In this document: piece by piece, positions 28,241-37,438 of the stretch | Numbering within the stretch: the stretch's first letter is position 1 | Layout: the number at the start of each line of letters is the position of its first letter | DNA from: Streptomyces clavifer | GTDB taxonomy: Bacteria > Actinomycetota > Actinomycetes > Streptomycetales > Streptomycetaceae | Direction: 5' to 3' | Assembly (NCBI GenBank): GCA_014651175.1 | Contig: BMWJ01000003.1 | Span: 124,001-188,000, forward strand | DNA: 64,000 nt | Notes under the pieces: generated by a model | The model's input: only the letters and a program-made list of their open reading frames with translations | Databases searched by the model: none | What the model was told of the DNA's origin: nothing | Translations under genes and position numbers: made by a program

Positions 28241-28649
28241 GCGCCACGCGGGTGTTGGAGTGGGCGACACCGGCGTCCCGCTTCAGCCGGCGCAGCAGGG
28301 CGTCCAGGGAGCCGGGGTCCGCGGCCGTGGCCCGGACCAGGTAGTCGTGGCCGCCCGTCACGTGCACCACCTCGGTGATGCCGGGCAGGGTGAGCACGGC
28401 ACGTTCGAACTCCTCGTTGGTGGTGTCTAGGCGCAGGGACACGTCGATGAAGACGACGAGCCCCGAGCGGGTGTCGGCGGCCGGATCGACGATGACCGTG
28501 AAGCCGCGGATCACCCCGTCGCGGCGCATGCGGCGTACGCGGTCGCCCGCCGCGTTGGCGCTGAGCCCCACGCGTACACCCAGATCACGGTACGAGATCC
28601 GGGCGTCCTCCTGGAGGATGCCGAGGATCTCTCTGTCCAGCCGGTCCAT
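28218..28649 (-). CDS. Lrp/AsnC-family transcriptional regulator
   Basis: 143 aa. An N-terminal HTH (LDREILGILQEDARISYRDL, then a recognition helix with VGLSANAAGDRVRRM) is followed by the RAM effector domain with VHVTGGHDYLV. Members sense amino acids. Its gene end overlaps that of the sensor kinase tail to tail. Targets are unknown; the nearby nitrate-type transporter starts 158 bases away in the divergent direction and is a reasonable candidate. Confidence 0.88.
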   Translation of the reverse strand: MDRLDREILGILQEDARISYRDLGVRVGLSANAAGDRVRRMRRDGVIRGFTVIVDPAADTRSGLVVFIDVSLRLDTTNEEFERAVLTLPGITEVVHVTGGHDYLVRATAADPGSLDALLRRLKRDAGVAHSNTRVALRAAPAR

Positions 28650-28807
28650 ACCCGCGATTGTCGCAGCCCGGGCCCGGAAGCGACGGTCGAGCGGTGCCGG
28701 TCGGGGCCCGGGGGCGCCCCTCGCCCTAGGCGCGTCTGTCGGAGGGGGCCTCCCCGAATGGCCCAGTCCGGCGGGCTCCGTCCGGCCGGTGACCGTTGAC
28801 TTGGCCT

Positions 28808-30019
28808 GTGGACACAGCCGCCGAGCAGGCCCCCGCCCCGGACCGCGAGCAGCAGGCCGCCGCGTACCGGAACCTGATCGTGGCCACGGTCGGCTTCACC
28901 CTGACCTTCTGGGCGTGGAACCTGATCGCCCCGATGTCCGGGGACTACAAGGAGCGGCTGGGACTCGGCTCGTTCCAGCAGTCGTTCCTCGTCGCGGTGC
29001 CCGTGCTCGTCGGTTCGCTGGGCCGTATCCCGGTGGGCGCGCTGACCGACAGGTTCGGTGCCCGTGCGATGTTCCCCGCGGTGTCGGCGCTGACGGTCGT
29101 CCCCGTGCTGCTGCTGATCCCGGCGAAGGACTCCTACGGGGCGATGCTCGCCGTCGGCTTCCTGCTCGGGCTGGGCGGTACGACGTTCGCGATCGGTATC
29201 CCGCTCGTCAATTCGTGGTTCCCGCCGGCCAAGCGGGGGCTCGCCCTCGGGGTGTTCGGGATGGGCATGGGCGGCGTCGCCCTGTCCGGGTACTTCACGC
29301 CCCGCATCGCGAAGCACGGCGAGAACCTGCCGTTCCTGATCGTCGCCGGGGCGCTCGTGGTGTATTCGCTGCTGGCCGCCGTCCTGATCACCGACCGCCC
29401 GGACCGGCGGGTGCCGACGGACACGCTGGCCCACCGGCTGGGGCAGGCGGGCCGGCTGCGGGTCACCTGGGAGCTGTCGGCGCTGTACGCGATCGGGTTC
29501 GGCGGCATCGTCGCCTTCGGCGTGTACCTGCCGACGTACCTGAAGACCTGGTACGAGATGTCGCCGACCGAGGCGGGCACGAAGGCGGCCGGGTTCGCAC
29601 TGGTGACGGTCCTCTTCCGGCCGTTCGGCGGCTGGCTCTCGGACCGGATCCACCCGGCCCTGGTCACGGCGGGGGCGCTGCTGGCCGCGGCGCTCATGGC
29701 GATCGTCCAGGCCTTCGACCCCGGCCTCTATCCGGTCGGCACGGTCGCGCTGCTCTGCATGGCGGCGGGGCTCGGCACCGCGAGCGGCAGCGTCTTCGCC
29801 CTGGTCTCGCAGGTCACACCGCAGGCGCAGGTGGGCAGTGTGACGGGCATCGTCGGGGCGATGGGCGGCCTCGGCGGCTTCGTACCGCCGCTGGTCATGG
29901 GCGCGATCCACAGCGCGAAGGGCTCGTACTCGATCGGCTTCATGCTGCTGTCCGACCTGGCGCTGGCCGGCTGCGTGTACGCGTACGGGCGGATGCGGAC
30001 CCTGCGGCCGTCGGACTGA
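28808..30019 (+). CDS. MFS transporter of the NarK nitrate/nitrite family
   Basis: 403 aa, twelve predicted membrane segments. It shows NarK-like features: FWAWNLIAPMS in helix 1, GLGGTTFAIGIPLVNSWFPP and KRGLALGVFGMGMGGVA in the middle, and a second Gly-rich GTASGSVFALV segment late. The family takes up nitrate or exports nitrite, which fits the assimilatory nitrate reductase gene 30 kb downstream. The GTG start at 28808 is chosen over a TTG at 28796; neither has a strong ribosome site. Cyanate-type (CynX) transporters are an alternative. Confidence 0.75.
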   Translation: MDTAAEQAPAPDREQQAAAYRNLIVATVGFTLTFWAWNLIAPMSGDYKERLGLGSFQQSFLVAVPVLVGSLGRIPVGALTDRFGARAMFPAVSALTVVPVLLLIPAKDSYGAMLAVGFLLGLGGTTFAIGIPLVNSWFPPAKRGLALGVFGMGMGGVALSGYFTPRIAKHGENLPFLIVAGALVVYSLLAAVLITDRPDRRVPTDTLAHRLGQAGRLRVTWELSALYAIGFGGIVAFGVYLPTYLKTWYEMSPTEAGTKAAGFALVTVLFRPFGGWLSDRIHPALVTAGALLAAALMAIVQAFDPGLYPVGTVALLCMAAGLGTASGSVFALVSQVTPQAQVGSVTGIVGAMGGLGGFVPPLVMGAIHSAKGSYSIGFMLLSDLALAGCVYAYGRMRTLRPSD

Positions 30020-30025
30020 GCAGAG

Positions 30026-30073
30026 CGGACCGGGGAGGGGGCGGACCGGGGAGGGGGCGGACCGGGGAGGGGG
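30026..30073. repeat. Three tandem copies of a 16-bp G-rich unit
   Basis: CGGACCGGGGAGGGGG is repeated three times exactly, starting 7 bases after the narK stop, followed by a partial fourth copy. The strand is very G-rich and could fold as a quadruplex. Confidence 0.9.
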
Positions 30074-30167
30074 CGGAGCGGCCCGCGCCCCCGTCCGCCC
30101 CTCGGTGTGCGCTCATCTCCAGCCGCATTCCTCCGGCGCCGGAGCCCGTTGGCCCTAGGCTCGCACC

Positions 30168-31625
30168 GTGATCCCTCTTCTGCCTGCGCTGCACGAGACG
30201 TCCGGCACCACGGCCTCCCGGGAAGCCGTCCGGTTCGGCGACCACGTCCTGACCTACGCACAGCTGGCCGGTGCGTCCGCCTCCCTCGCGCACCGGATCG
30301 CGGGCGCGGGGCGGGTCGCCGTCTGGGCCACGTCCACCCCCCGGACGGTGGTCGCGGTGGTGGCGGCCCTGCGGGCGGGCGTACCCGCCGTACCGCTCAA
30401 TCCGCGGACCGGCGGGCACGAGCTGGCGCACATCCTGGCCGACAGCACGCCCTCGGTGGTGCTGGCCGGGGCGGGCGACGAACTGCCCGCCGCGCTGGAC
30501 GCCCTGGAACGGATCGACGTCGACACGGCGGCGGTCTCCTCCCACGCTCCCCCGCTCGAGCCGCCCCCCGAGTCCCCCGCGCTGATCGTGTACACCTCCG
30601 GCACGACGGGCCCGCCGAAGGGCGCGGTGCTCCCCCGCCGGGCGGTCGCCGCCTCGTTGGACGCGCTGGAGGACGCCTGGCAGTGGACCGGTGACGACGT
30701 CCTCGTGCACGCCCTGCCCCTGTTCCACGTGCACGGGCTGATCCTGGGCGTCCTCGGCCCGCTGCGCAGGGGCGGTTCGGTGCGCCACCTCGGCCGGTTC
30801 AGCGTCGAGGGGGTGGCCCGGGAGCTGCTCGCCGGGGGCACGATGCTGTTCGGCGTCCCCACGATGTACCACCGGCTGGCCGGGGCACTGGCCGATCCGG
30901 CCGTCTCCGGGAGCCTCACGAAGGCCCTGGCGGGCGCCCGGCTGCTGGTCTCCGGCTCGGCGGCGCTGCCGGTCCACGACCACGAGCGGATCGCGGCGGC
31001 CACGGGCCGCCGGGTCATCGAGCGGTACGGGATGACGGAGACCCTGATGAACACGGGCGTGCGGGCCGACGGCGCACCGCGCGCGGGGACGGTCGGCCCG
31101 CCGCTGTCCGGCGTGGAGCTTCGGCTCGTCGAGGAGGACGGCAGCGTGCTCGACGACACCGCGTCCATCGGCGAGATCCAGGTGCGCGGCCCGAACCTCT
31201 TCACCGGCTATCTGAACCGCCCCGACGCGACGGCCGCGGCCTTCACCGGGGACGGCTGGTTCCGGACGGGCGACATGGCCACGATCGATGCCGACGGCTA
31301 TGTGCGGATCGTCGGCCGCAAGGCCACCGACCTGATCAAGAGCGGCGGTTACAAGATCGGCGCGGGTGAGATCGAGAACGCGCTGCTGGACCACCCGGGG
31401 GTGCGCGAGGCCGCCGTGACCGGTGAGCCGGATGCCGATCTCGGCGAGCGGATCGTCGCGTGGGTGGTGCCCACCGACCCGGCGTCGCCGCCGGGCGAGC
31501 GGGAGCTGGCGGACCATGTGGCGGACCGGCTGGCCCCCCACAAGCGGCCGCGCGTCGTGCGCTATCTCGACGTCCTGCCCCGCAACGAGCTGGGCAAGAT
31601 CATGAAGAGGTCGCTCGGTGTCTAG
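30168..31625 (+). CDS. matB: Malonyl-CoA synthetase (MatB)
   Basis: 485 aa adenylate-forming ligase making malonyl-CoA from malonate, CoA and ATP. The phosphate loop VYTSGTTGPPKGAV, RYGMTETLM, the hinge region GRKATDLIKSGGYKIG and the catalytic C-terminal Lys in GKIMKR are all intact. It is very close in sequence to the structurally characterised S. coelicolor MatB, including PLFHVHGLILG and VPTMYHRLA, which supports malonate or methylmalonate as substrate. It overlaps the next gene by 8 bases. Confidence 0.93.
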   Translation: MIPLLPALHETSGTTASREAVRFGDHVLTYAQLAGASASLAHRIAGAGRVAVWATSTPRTVVAVVAALRAGVPAVPLNPRTGGHELAHILADSTPSVVLAGAGDELPAALDALERIDVDTAAVSSHAPPLEPPPESPALIVYTSGTTGPPKGAVLPRRAVAASLDALEDAWQWTGDDVLVHALPLFHVHGLILGVLGPLRRGGSVRHLGRFSVEGVARELLAGGTMLFGVPTMYHRLAGALADPAVSGSLTKALAGARLLVSGSAALPVHDHERIAAATGRRVIERYGMTETLMNTGVRADGAPRAGTVGPPLSGVELRLVEEDGSVLDDTASIGEIQVRGPNLFTGYLNRPDATAAAFTGDGWFRTGDMATIDADGYVRIVGRKATDLIKSGGYKIGAGEIENALLDHPGVREAAVTGEPDADLGERIVAWVVPTDPASPPGERELADHVADRLAPHKRPRVVRYLDVLPRNELGKIMKRSLGV

Positions 31626-32982
31626 CGCGCACGGCGGCGGCCGTGTGTCGGCTCGGGAGGCCGTCGCCGCCCTCACGGGCAGCTTCACCGAGCACCGCCC
31701 GCCCGGGCACCCCGTACGGACGGACGGCCCGCTCGGCTGGAGCGGTTACGACGACTCCCGGGCCCGCGCCGCGGCCCGGACCGGCGAGGAGGAGTCCGTC
31801 CTCTACGGGGTCGCCACCGTCGAGGGCCTCCCCTGTGTCCTGGTCTCCTTCGAATTCGGCTTCCTGGGCGGCTCGCTCGGCGGGCGCACCGGGGACCGGC
31901 TGGAGGCCGCGTACGCGCTCGCCGGTGAGCGGCGCCTCCCGCTCGTCTCGCTCGTCGCGACCGGGGGCAGCCGGATGCAGGAGGGCATGATCGCGCTGAT
32001 ACAGCTCCAGCGGGTGGCCCGCGCCTCGGCGGGGCTGCGCGCGGCGGGGCTGCCGCAGATCGCGGTGCTGCGGGATCCGACGACCGGTGGCGGCTGGGCG
32101 ACCGTGGGCGCCGGCGCCGACGTGGTGCTGGCGCTGCCAGGGGCCCAGATCGGGTTCGCCGGGTCCCGGGTACGGCCCGCCGACGCGGATCCGTACGCGT
32201 ACTCGGCCGAGGGGCAGCTGGCGGCGGGGCACGTCGACGCGGTCGTGCCGCCCGGGGAGCTGGCCGGGACGCTGGGCCGGTGGCTGACCGTGCTCACGGC
32301 GGCCGGACCGGCGGCGGCGCCCGTCCCGGCCGCCCTGTCGGACACGGCCCTGCCGGAGACCGGCTGGGACGCGGTGCGGCAGGCCCGCGCGGCGGAGCGG
32401 CCGCGGGCCGGGGCGTACCTGGACGCGTACTTCGACTTCCGGCTGCCCCTGAACGGCGACCGGTGCGGCGGCACCGATCCCGGGATGCCCTGCGGGGCGG
32501 GGCTGCACGGCGGACAGGCGGTGGTGTATGTCGCCCAGTGCGGCACCGCCACCCGCCCGGCCGGCTACCGCACGGCGGCCCGGGTGATCCGGCTCGCGGA
32601 CCGGCTCGGCCTGCCGGTGCTGACCCTCATCGACACCCCCGGCGCCGCCAACGACGCGGAGGCGGAGCGGGCGGGCGCGGGGGCGGCCATCGCCGACACC
32701 TTCGCGGCGATCGCCGCCGCCCGGGTGCCGGTGACGACCCTGGTCATCGGCGAGGGCGGGTCGGGGGGCGCGCTGGCCCTCGCCTCGCCCGACCGCACGC
32801 ATGTCACCGCGGACAGCTACTTCTCCGTGATCGCACCGGAGTTGGCGGCGGCCATCCTGAAGCGCGGCCCCGAGGACGTACGGGCCACCGCCGATCAGCT
32901 CCGCATCCGCCCGCAGGACCTGGTGGAGCTGGGGGTCGCCCGCTCGGTCGTGGGCCCGGCCCCGCTGCCCGGTCCGCCCTGA
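31618..32982 (+). CDS. Fused acetyl-CoA carboxylase carboxyltransferase (beta-alpha type)
   Basis: 454 aa with two crotonase-fold halves: an N-terminal beta-like half (SFEFGFLGGSLG, GGSRMQEGM) and a C-terminal alpha-like half (LIDTPGA, GEGGSGGALAL). No biotin carrier or biotin carboxylase domain is present. The zinc ribbon of bacterial AccD is missing. The GTG start overlaps matB by 8 bases behind GAAGAGG, so the two are coupled. It may carboxylate or transcarboxylate a CoA ester linked to malonate use; partner subunits are not in the window. Confidence 0.8.
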   Translation: MSSAHGGGRVSAREAVAALTGSFTEHRPPGHPVRTDGPLGWSGYDDSRARAAARTGEEESVLYGVATVEGLPCVLVSFEFGFLGGSLGGRTGDRLEAAYALAGERRLPLVSLVATGGSRMQEGMIALIQLQRVARASAGLRAAGLPQIAVLRDPTTGGGWATVGAGADVVLALPGAQIGFAGSRVRPADADPYAYSAEGQLAAGHVDAVVPPGELAGTLGRWLTVLTAAGPAAAPVPAALSDTALPETGWDAVRQARAAERPRAGAYLDAYFDFRLPLNGDRCGGTDPGMPCGAGLHGGQAVVYVAQCGTATRPAGYRTAARVIRLADRLGLPVLTLIDTPGAANDAEAERAGAGAAIADTFAAIAAARVPVTTLVIGEGGSGGALALASPDRTHVTADSYFSVIAPELAAAILKRGPEDVRATADQLRIRPQDLVELGVARSVVGPAPLPGPP

Positions 32983-33026
32983 TCCCGGTCGGTACCGCTC
33001 CCCGGTCCGTACCGTCCCCCGCCGGC

Positions 33027-33060
33027 CCTGATCCCCGGTCCGTCCTGACCGGGGATCAGG
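33027..33060. terminator. Bidirectional hairpin
   Basis: CCTGATCCCCGGTC and GACCGGGGATCAGG pair perfectly over 14 bp around a six-base loop, between convergent genes. Confidence 0.88.
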
Positions 33061-33067
33061 GCAGTGG

Positions 33068-34336
33068 CTAGGGCTGTGGGTCCCGCGCGTCGTACCGGGC
33101 GAAACCGCGCCAGCGCAGCCCGAGCAGGCACACCAGCAGCACGCACGCGATGCCGCCGCCGGTCACGGCCACGGCCGGGGAGGTCAGGTCGGCGACGGAG
33201 CCCGCGACGAGGTCGCCGAGCCGTGGGCCACCCGCCACGACGACGATGAACACGCCCTGCAGCCGCCCCCGCATCTCGTCGGGCACCGCCGCCTGCAGCA
33301 TGGTGTTGCGGAAGACCATCGAGATGGAGTCGGCGCATCCGGCGAGCGCCAGCAGGGCCAGGCCGGGCCAGAGCTGCCGGGTCAGCCCGAACGCGGCGAT
33401 CGCACCGCCCCAGCAGGCCACGGCGATCAGCACCGCGAGCCCGTGCCGCCGGATCCGTCCCAGCCATCCGGAGAAGACGCTGCCGAGGAGCGCCCCGAGT
33501 GCCGGGGCGGCGACCAGCAGTCCGGTGGTCCTGGCATCGCCGCCGAACCACACCACGGCGATCACCGGGAACAGGGCGCGGGGGTGGGCGAGCACCATGG
33601 CGCACAGGTCGCTGAAGAAGGTCATGCGCAGATTGGGCCGGGTGCCCAGGAAGCGCAGCCCGTCCGCGACGGACGCCCGCTCGGCGCCCTTCCCGCCCGC
33701 CGCGCGGTCGGGGAGCATCGAGGGCAGCCGCCACATCGCGTACAGCGAGGCGGTGAAGGTGACGGCATCGACGGTGTACGCGGCCCGGTAGCCCCACCAG
33801 CCCACGATGAGGCCGCCGATCATCGGGCCGACGAGGGCACCCGTCGTGGAGGTCATGGCGTTCAGCGCGTTGGCCGCGGGCAGTTGTCCGGGCGGCAGCA
33901 GCCGGGCGATCATCGAGCTGCGGGCCGGGGAGTTGAGGGCGAAGCAGACGGCCTGGAGCGCGACGACCGCGTACAGGAGCCGCACGTCCTCCACACCGGC
34001 GAAGGTGACGGCGGCCAGCCCCACGGAGAGCACGAACGATCCCGCCGCGCTGAAGAGGCCCAGCTTGCGCTGGTCGACGGTGTCCGCGACGGCCCCGCTG
34101 TACAGCCCGAGCAGCACCAGCGGTACGAACGAGCAGAGACCGATCAGCCCGACCGAGAACGCGGACCCGGCGATGTCGTAGACCTGCAGCGATACGGCCA
34201 GCGCCGTCATGCCCTGCCCGATCCAGGAGACGGTGTTGCCGAACCAGAGCCGCCGGTAGTCGGGGGAGGTCCGCAGGGGCGTCAGGTCGGCGAATATGCG
34301 CGTGCGGGGTACAGGTTCTTCGGCCGTTTCGGTCAC
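33068..34336 (-). CDS. MFS exporter (enterobactin/macrolide-efflux type)
   Basis: 422 aa with about twelve membrane segments. The start has the DHA3-family look: FRRLWFGNTVSWIGQGM-like helix 1 (here YRRLWFGNTVSWIGQG), then GAVADTVDQRKL in the first cytoplasmic loop, and MRGRLQGVF in the later one. Such carriers export drugs, siderophores or other metabolites. The GTG at 34336 gives a normal length; no strong ribosome site is visible. It ends at a shared hairpin. Confidence 0.8.
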   Translation of the reverse strand: MTETAEEPVPRTRIFADLTPLRTSPDYRRLWFGNTVSWIGQGMTALAVSLQVYDIAGSAFSVGLIGLCSFVPLVLLGLYSGAVADTVDQRKLGLFSAAGSFVLSVGLAAVTFAGVEDVRLLYAVVALQAVCFALNSPARSSMIARLLPPGQLPAANALNAMTSTTGALVGPMIGGLIVGWWGYRAAYTVDAVTFTASLYAMWRLPSMLPDRAAGGKGAERASVADGLRFLGTRPNLRMTFFSDLCAMVLAHPRALFPVIAVVWFGGDARTTGLLVAAPALGALLGSVFSGWLGRIRRHGLAVLIAVACWGGAIAAFGLTRQLWPGLALLALAGCADSISMVFRNTMLQAAVPDEMRGRLQGVFIVVVAGGPRLGDLVAGSVADLTSPAVAVTGGGIACVLLVCLLGLRWRGFARYDARDPQP

Positions 34337-34396
34337 AGGGGATGGTAGCGACCGCGTACGGTGCGGGACCCGCCGTCCGGGCGGGCCCCGCACCGG

Positions 34397-34897
34397 TCAC
34401 GCGCAGGCGGCCGGGTCCGGCGGGCCCGTCCGTACCGCGCTGATCCTCACCGGGACGCTGCTGTCGACGGACCCGTCCGGGCGGTGGACGGTCGAGACTC
34501 CGGCGCTGGTGAAGGACGCCCCCTTCTGCGTCGCGTCCTGGGCGATGTCCACCCAGCCCGTCACGGCACCGCCCTCGTCGTGCCACGTCTCCCGTATGCG
34601 GTAGGCGAAGGTGCCGGCCCCCGCCCTGCTCCAGCCGCCTTCACTGGCGCCGGCCGGGGACACCAGGCACACCGTCCGGTCCGGCCGGAAGGACAGCTGC
34701 ACCTCGTAGGCCGCGCCCTCGCGCGTCACCTGCGCCTGCCAGCTCCCGACCGGGACGGCGTACCGCGGGGACGCCTGCGCGGTCTGGACCGCGAGCGGGG
34801 ACAGCAGACCGACGGCGGCCGCACAGGCTGCGGCCCGCCGGGCCGGTCTCGACGTGGGGTTCTTCCGCTCCAGCCGCTCGGGCTTCATCCGGTTCAT
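34397..34897 (-). CDS. Secreted protein of unknown function
   Basis: 166 aa. An Arg-rich N-terminus and the hydrophobic stretch AAACAAAVGLLSPLAV ending at AQAS give a clear Sec signal cleaved near residue 43. The mature part, about 120 aa, is beta-rich with QVTREGAAYEVQLSF, AYRIRETWHDEGG and WVDIAQDA. I do not recognise the family. It lies upstream of the MFS gene on the same strand, 60 bases away, and its start faces the halogenase cluster. Confidence 0.6.
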   Translation of the reverse strand: MNRMKPERLERKNPTSRPARRAAACAAAVGLLSPLAVQTAQASPRYAVPVGSWQAQVTREGAAYEVQLSFRPDRTVCLVSPAGASEGGWSRAGAGTFAYRIRETWHDEGGAVTGWVDIAQDATQKGASFTSAGVSTVHRPDGSVDSSVPVRISAVRTGPPDPAACA

Positions 34898-35567
34898 GTG
34901 CGGAGTCTCGCCGGGCGGGCTCTCACCGCGCTCGACCGCTGCTGCAGCGGACGCGCCGCGGTGCGCCACGGCCGGCCGGTGACAGGTTTACGAAGTCCCG
35001 GGATTCCCCGAATCGGTGACGCGTTTACGAAGTCCCGGGATTCCCCGGATCAGTGGAGTGGGGACGAGTCCCGGGAATGAGGGAACTTACGGCTGGAATC
35101 GGCGCCTTGTGCGTTCCGGACCCGGGGTCGACCGGAAGGCCCGCCCCGCCTCGCACTTCTCATGTCGTCGCAGCCAGCGGCCGATTCCGCACGCCATGGG
35201 AGGAATGTATTCCGCGGCGGGTCCGGCAGGGGTTACCACCCGCCCGAATGACCGGAATTCCCCCACACCGACAGGAAAGCCAAGCGTGCCGCTCGTGGCG
35301 GACATCTCCCAGGTCACGAGCGTGTCGACGGTGTGGGCCGGCGATCCGGGGAGGTGCGGGGCCAGGGGTGCCGGAGGTGCGGTGGGGTTGCCCGGACGGA
35401 TCAACCGAACGAACATGACGATTCGTGCCTCAGGCCGACCCGAAGATCGACTGTTCCGATGTTTCTTTCGCCCGAACCCGCCCAGGAATTGTCGATTCCT
35501 CGGCGCCCGTCGGCGTCCCGAGAACGCAAGTGCCCCGCACCATGGCGTCCAGCAGGAGGGAAACAGA
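34898..35567. other. 670-base non-coding leader of the halogenase cluster
   Basis: No gene is supported. It holds the 25-base direct repeats at 34986-35047 and a third AGTCCCGGGA core at 35067-35076. Short open frames that run into the NRPS gene lack ribosome sites. The promoter of the cluster is probably here. Confidence 0.5.
34986..35047 (+). repeat. Pair of 25-base direct repeats before the halogenase cluster
   Basis: Two exact copies (34986-35010 and 35023-35047, 37-base period) beginning GTTTACGAAGTCCCGGGA. Each contains the palindrome TCCCGGGA, which occurs a third time at about 35069-35076. They could be operators. Confidence 0.8.
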
Positions 35568-37388
35568 GTGGAGTCAGGGGAACGCACGCTCATCACGCTG
35601 TTCGAAGAGGTCGCGAACCGCTTCCCGCACCGGGTCGCCGTCACGGCAGGTGATCAAGAGCTCCGCTACCGGGAACTGGACCGCCGGGCGAACGCGGTCG
35701 CACGGCGCCTGCGGGAATCAGGAGCCACGGGCGAGGCGCCCGTGGCCCTCCTCCTCCCGCGCGGCGTCGAATTGGCCATCGGCCTGCTCGGTGTCCTCAA
35801 GGCCGGAGCGGCGTACGTCCCCCTGGACCCGGACCACCCGGGCGAGCGCATCACCTGGACCCTGGAGGACACGGGCGCCTCGCACGTCGTGACCGTGCCC
35901 GGGTTCGCGGACCTGCTCGCGGGGTCGGACGTCCTCACCGTGCCGGTCGGGGAGGACGCCGAGGCGGGGGTGCCCGCCGTGCGCGAAGGCCTGCCGCGCC
36001 CGGAGGACCTGGCCTACGTCATCCACACCTCCGGCTCCACGGGCCTGCCCAAGGGGGTCGCGGTCGAACACCGCCACGTCGTCCGTCTCTTCGACGTGAC
36101 CCACCCGCTGTTCGGCTTCGACGAGCACGACGTCTGGGCGCTGTTCCACTCCGTCGCCTTCGATTTCTCGGTCTGGGAGTTCTGGGGCGCGCTGCTCTTC
36201 GGCGGCAGGCTCGTCATCGTGCCGAAGCCGGTGGCCCGTTCGCCCCGCGCCCTGCACGAGCTGCTGCGGGCCCAGGGGGTGACCGTACTCAGTCAGACCG
36301 CTTCGGCCTTCGCCCGGCTGGCCGCCGCCGACGACGGGGCCGAGCGCCCGTTGACCGCGCTGCGCACGGTGGTGTTCGGCGGGGAACGGCTCGATGTCGG
36401 CCGACTGCGGGGGTGGATGGCCCGCCACGGTGACGCGCGCCCCCGTCTGGTCAACATGTACGGCATCACCGAGGCCACCGTGCACGCCTCCCACCGACTG
36501 ATCACCACCGCCGACCTCGACGCCCCGGGAGTGAGTCCGATCGGCGTCCCGTTGCCGGACCTGGTCTTCCACGTGCTCGACGAGGACGGCGGTCCGGTCG
36601 CCGAAGGCGTGGCCGGGGAGCTGTATCTGTCGGGCGCCGGTCTGGCCAGGGGGTACCTGGGCCGCCCGGAGCTGACGAAGGAACGTTTCATCGAGCTTGC
36701 GGACCCGGCGGGGGGCGTCTGCCGTGCCTACCGGACGGGTGACCGCGTGCTGGCCATGCCCGACGGCGACCACGTCTACCTCGGCCGCACCGACGACCAG
36801 GTGAAGATCCGGGGCTATCGTGTCGAGCCCGGGGAGGTGGAGGCGGTGCTGCTCCGTGCCCCGGAGGTCTCGGCGGCGGTGGTCCTCGCCCACAGCTACG
36901 GCGAGGACGACATGCGCCTGATCGCCCACGTCGTCTCCGCCGACGAACCGTCCGCACTCGCCCCTCGCCTGGGAGAGCTGGCCGCCGGCCTCCTGCCCGA
37001 GCACATGCGGCCCTCCGCCTACCTCGTCCGGACCGAGTTGCCGCTCACCCCCAACGGGAAGGTGGACAGGGCCCGCCTGCCCGCGCCGACCCTCGGGGGG
37101 ACGAGCGCGCCCGTCGCCGAGCCGGACGAGATCCCGGCGGTGCTCACCGAGACCGAGCGGCGGATCGGGCTGATCTGGCAGGCCGTGCTGGAGGTGCCCC
37201 GAGTGGGCCTGAACACGGACTTCTTCGATCTCGGCGGCACCTCGTTGTCGTTGTTGCGCATGTTCGAGCGCGTCAACGCGGAGTTCGGCACGGATCTGGA
37301 CATCACCGTGCTGATCGAGGCGGCCAGCGTCGCCGAGCTCGCGCAGAAGGTCGAGGCGGCGGGGGCCGTCTCTCCCCCGCCCCGTTGA
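35568..37388 (+). CDS. Free-standing NRPS adenylation-carrier didomain, SyrB1-like, predicted L-Thr
   Basis: 606 aa. The adenylation domain (residues about 1-505) has [11 protein letters not shown] at 154-164, [11 protein letters not shown] at 296-306, YRTGDRV and the catalytic Lys498 in NGK. The carrier domain (about 530-595) has its attachment Ser559 in DLGGTSL. Specificity positions read by eye are D199 F200 W203 S242 V269 G271 M297 V305 H306 K498; this differs from the standard Thr code DFWNIGMVHK at two places. It loads an amino acid onto its own carrier, as SyrB1 does for the SyrB2 halogenase. The GTG has GGAGGG upstream. No condensation domain. The halogenase gene follows after 50 bases. 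Confidence 0.9.
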   Translation: MESGERTLITLFEEVANRFPHRVAVTAGDQELRYRELDRRANAVARRLRESGATGEAPVALLLPRGVELAIGLLGVLKAGAAYVPLDPDHPGERITWTLEDTGASHVVTVPGFADLLAGSDVLTVPVGEDAEAGVPAVREGLPRPEDLAYVIHTSGSTGLPKGVAVEHRHVVRLFDVTHPLFGFDEHDVWALFHSVAFDFSVWEFWGALLFGGRLVIVPKPVARSPRALHELLRAQGVTVLSQTASAFARLAAADDGAERPLTALRTVVFGGERLDVGRLRGWMARHGDARPRLVNMYGITEATVHASHRLITTADLDAPGVSPIGVPLPDLVFHVLDEDGGPVAEGVAGELYLSGAGLARGYLGRPELTKERFIELADPAGGVCRAYRTGDRVLAMPDGDHVYLGRTDDQVKIRGYRVEPGEVEAVLLRAPEVSAAVVLAHSYGEDDMRLIAHVVSADEPSALAPRLGELAAGLLPEHMRPSAYLVRTELPLTPNGKVDRARLPAPTLGGTSAPVAEPDEIPAVLTETERRIGLIWQAVLEVPRVGLNTDFFDLGGTSLSLLRMFERVNAEFGTDLDITVLIEAASVAELAQKVEAAGAVSPPPR

Positions 37389-37438
37389 CCCGAACCCCCG
37401 TCCCGCAACGTACCGGCAGCCCACTCCCTGGAGGACGC

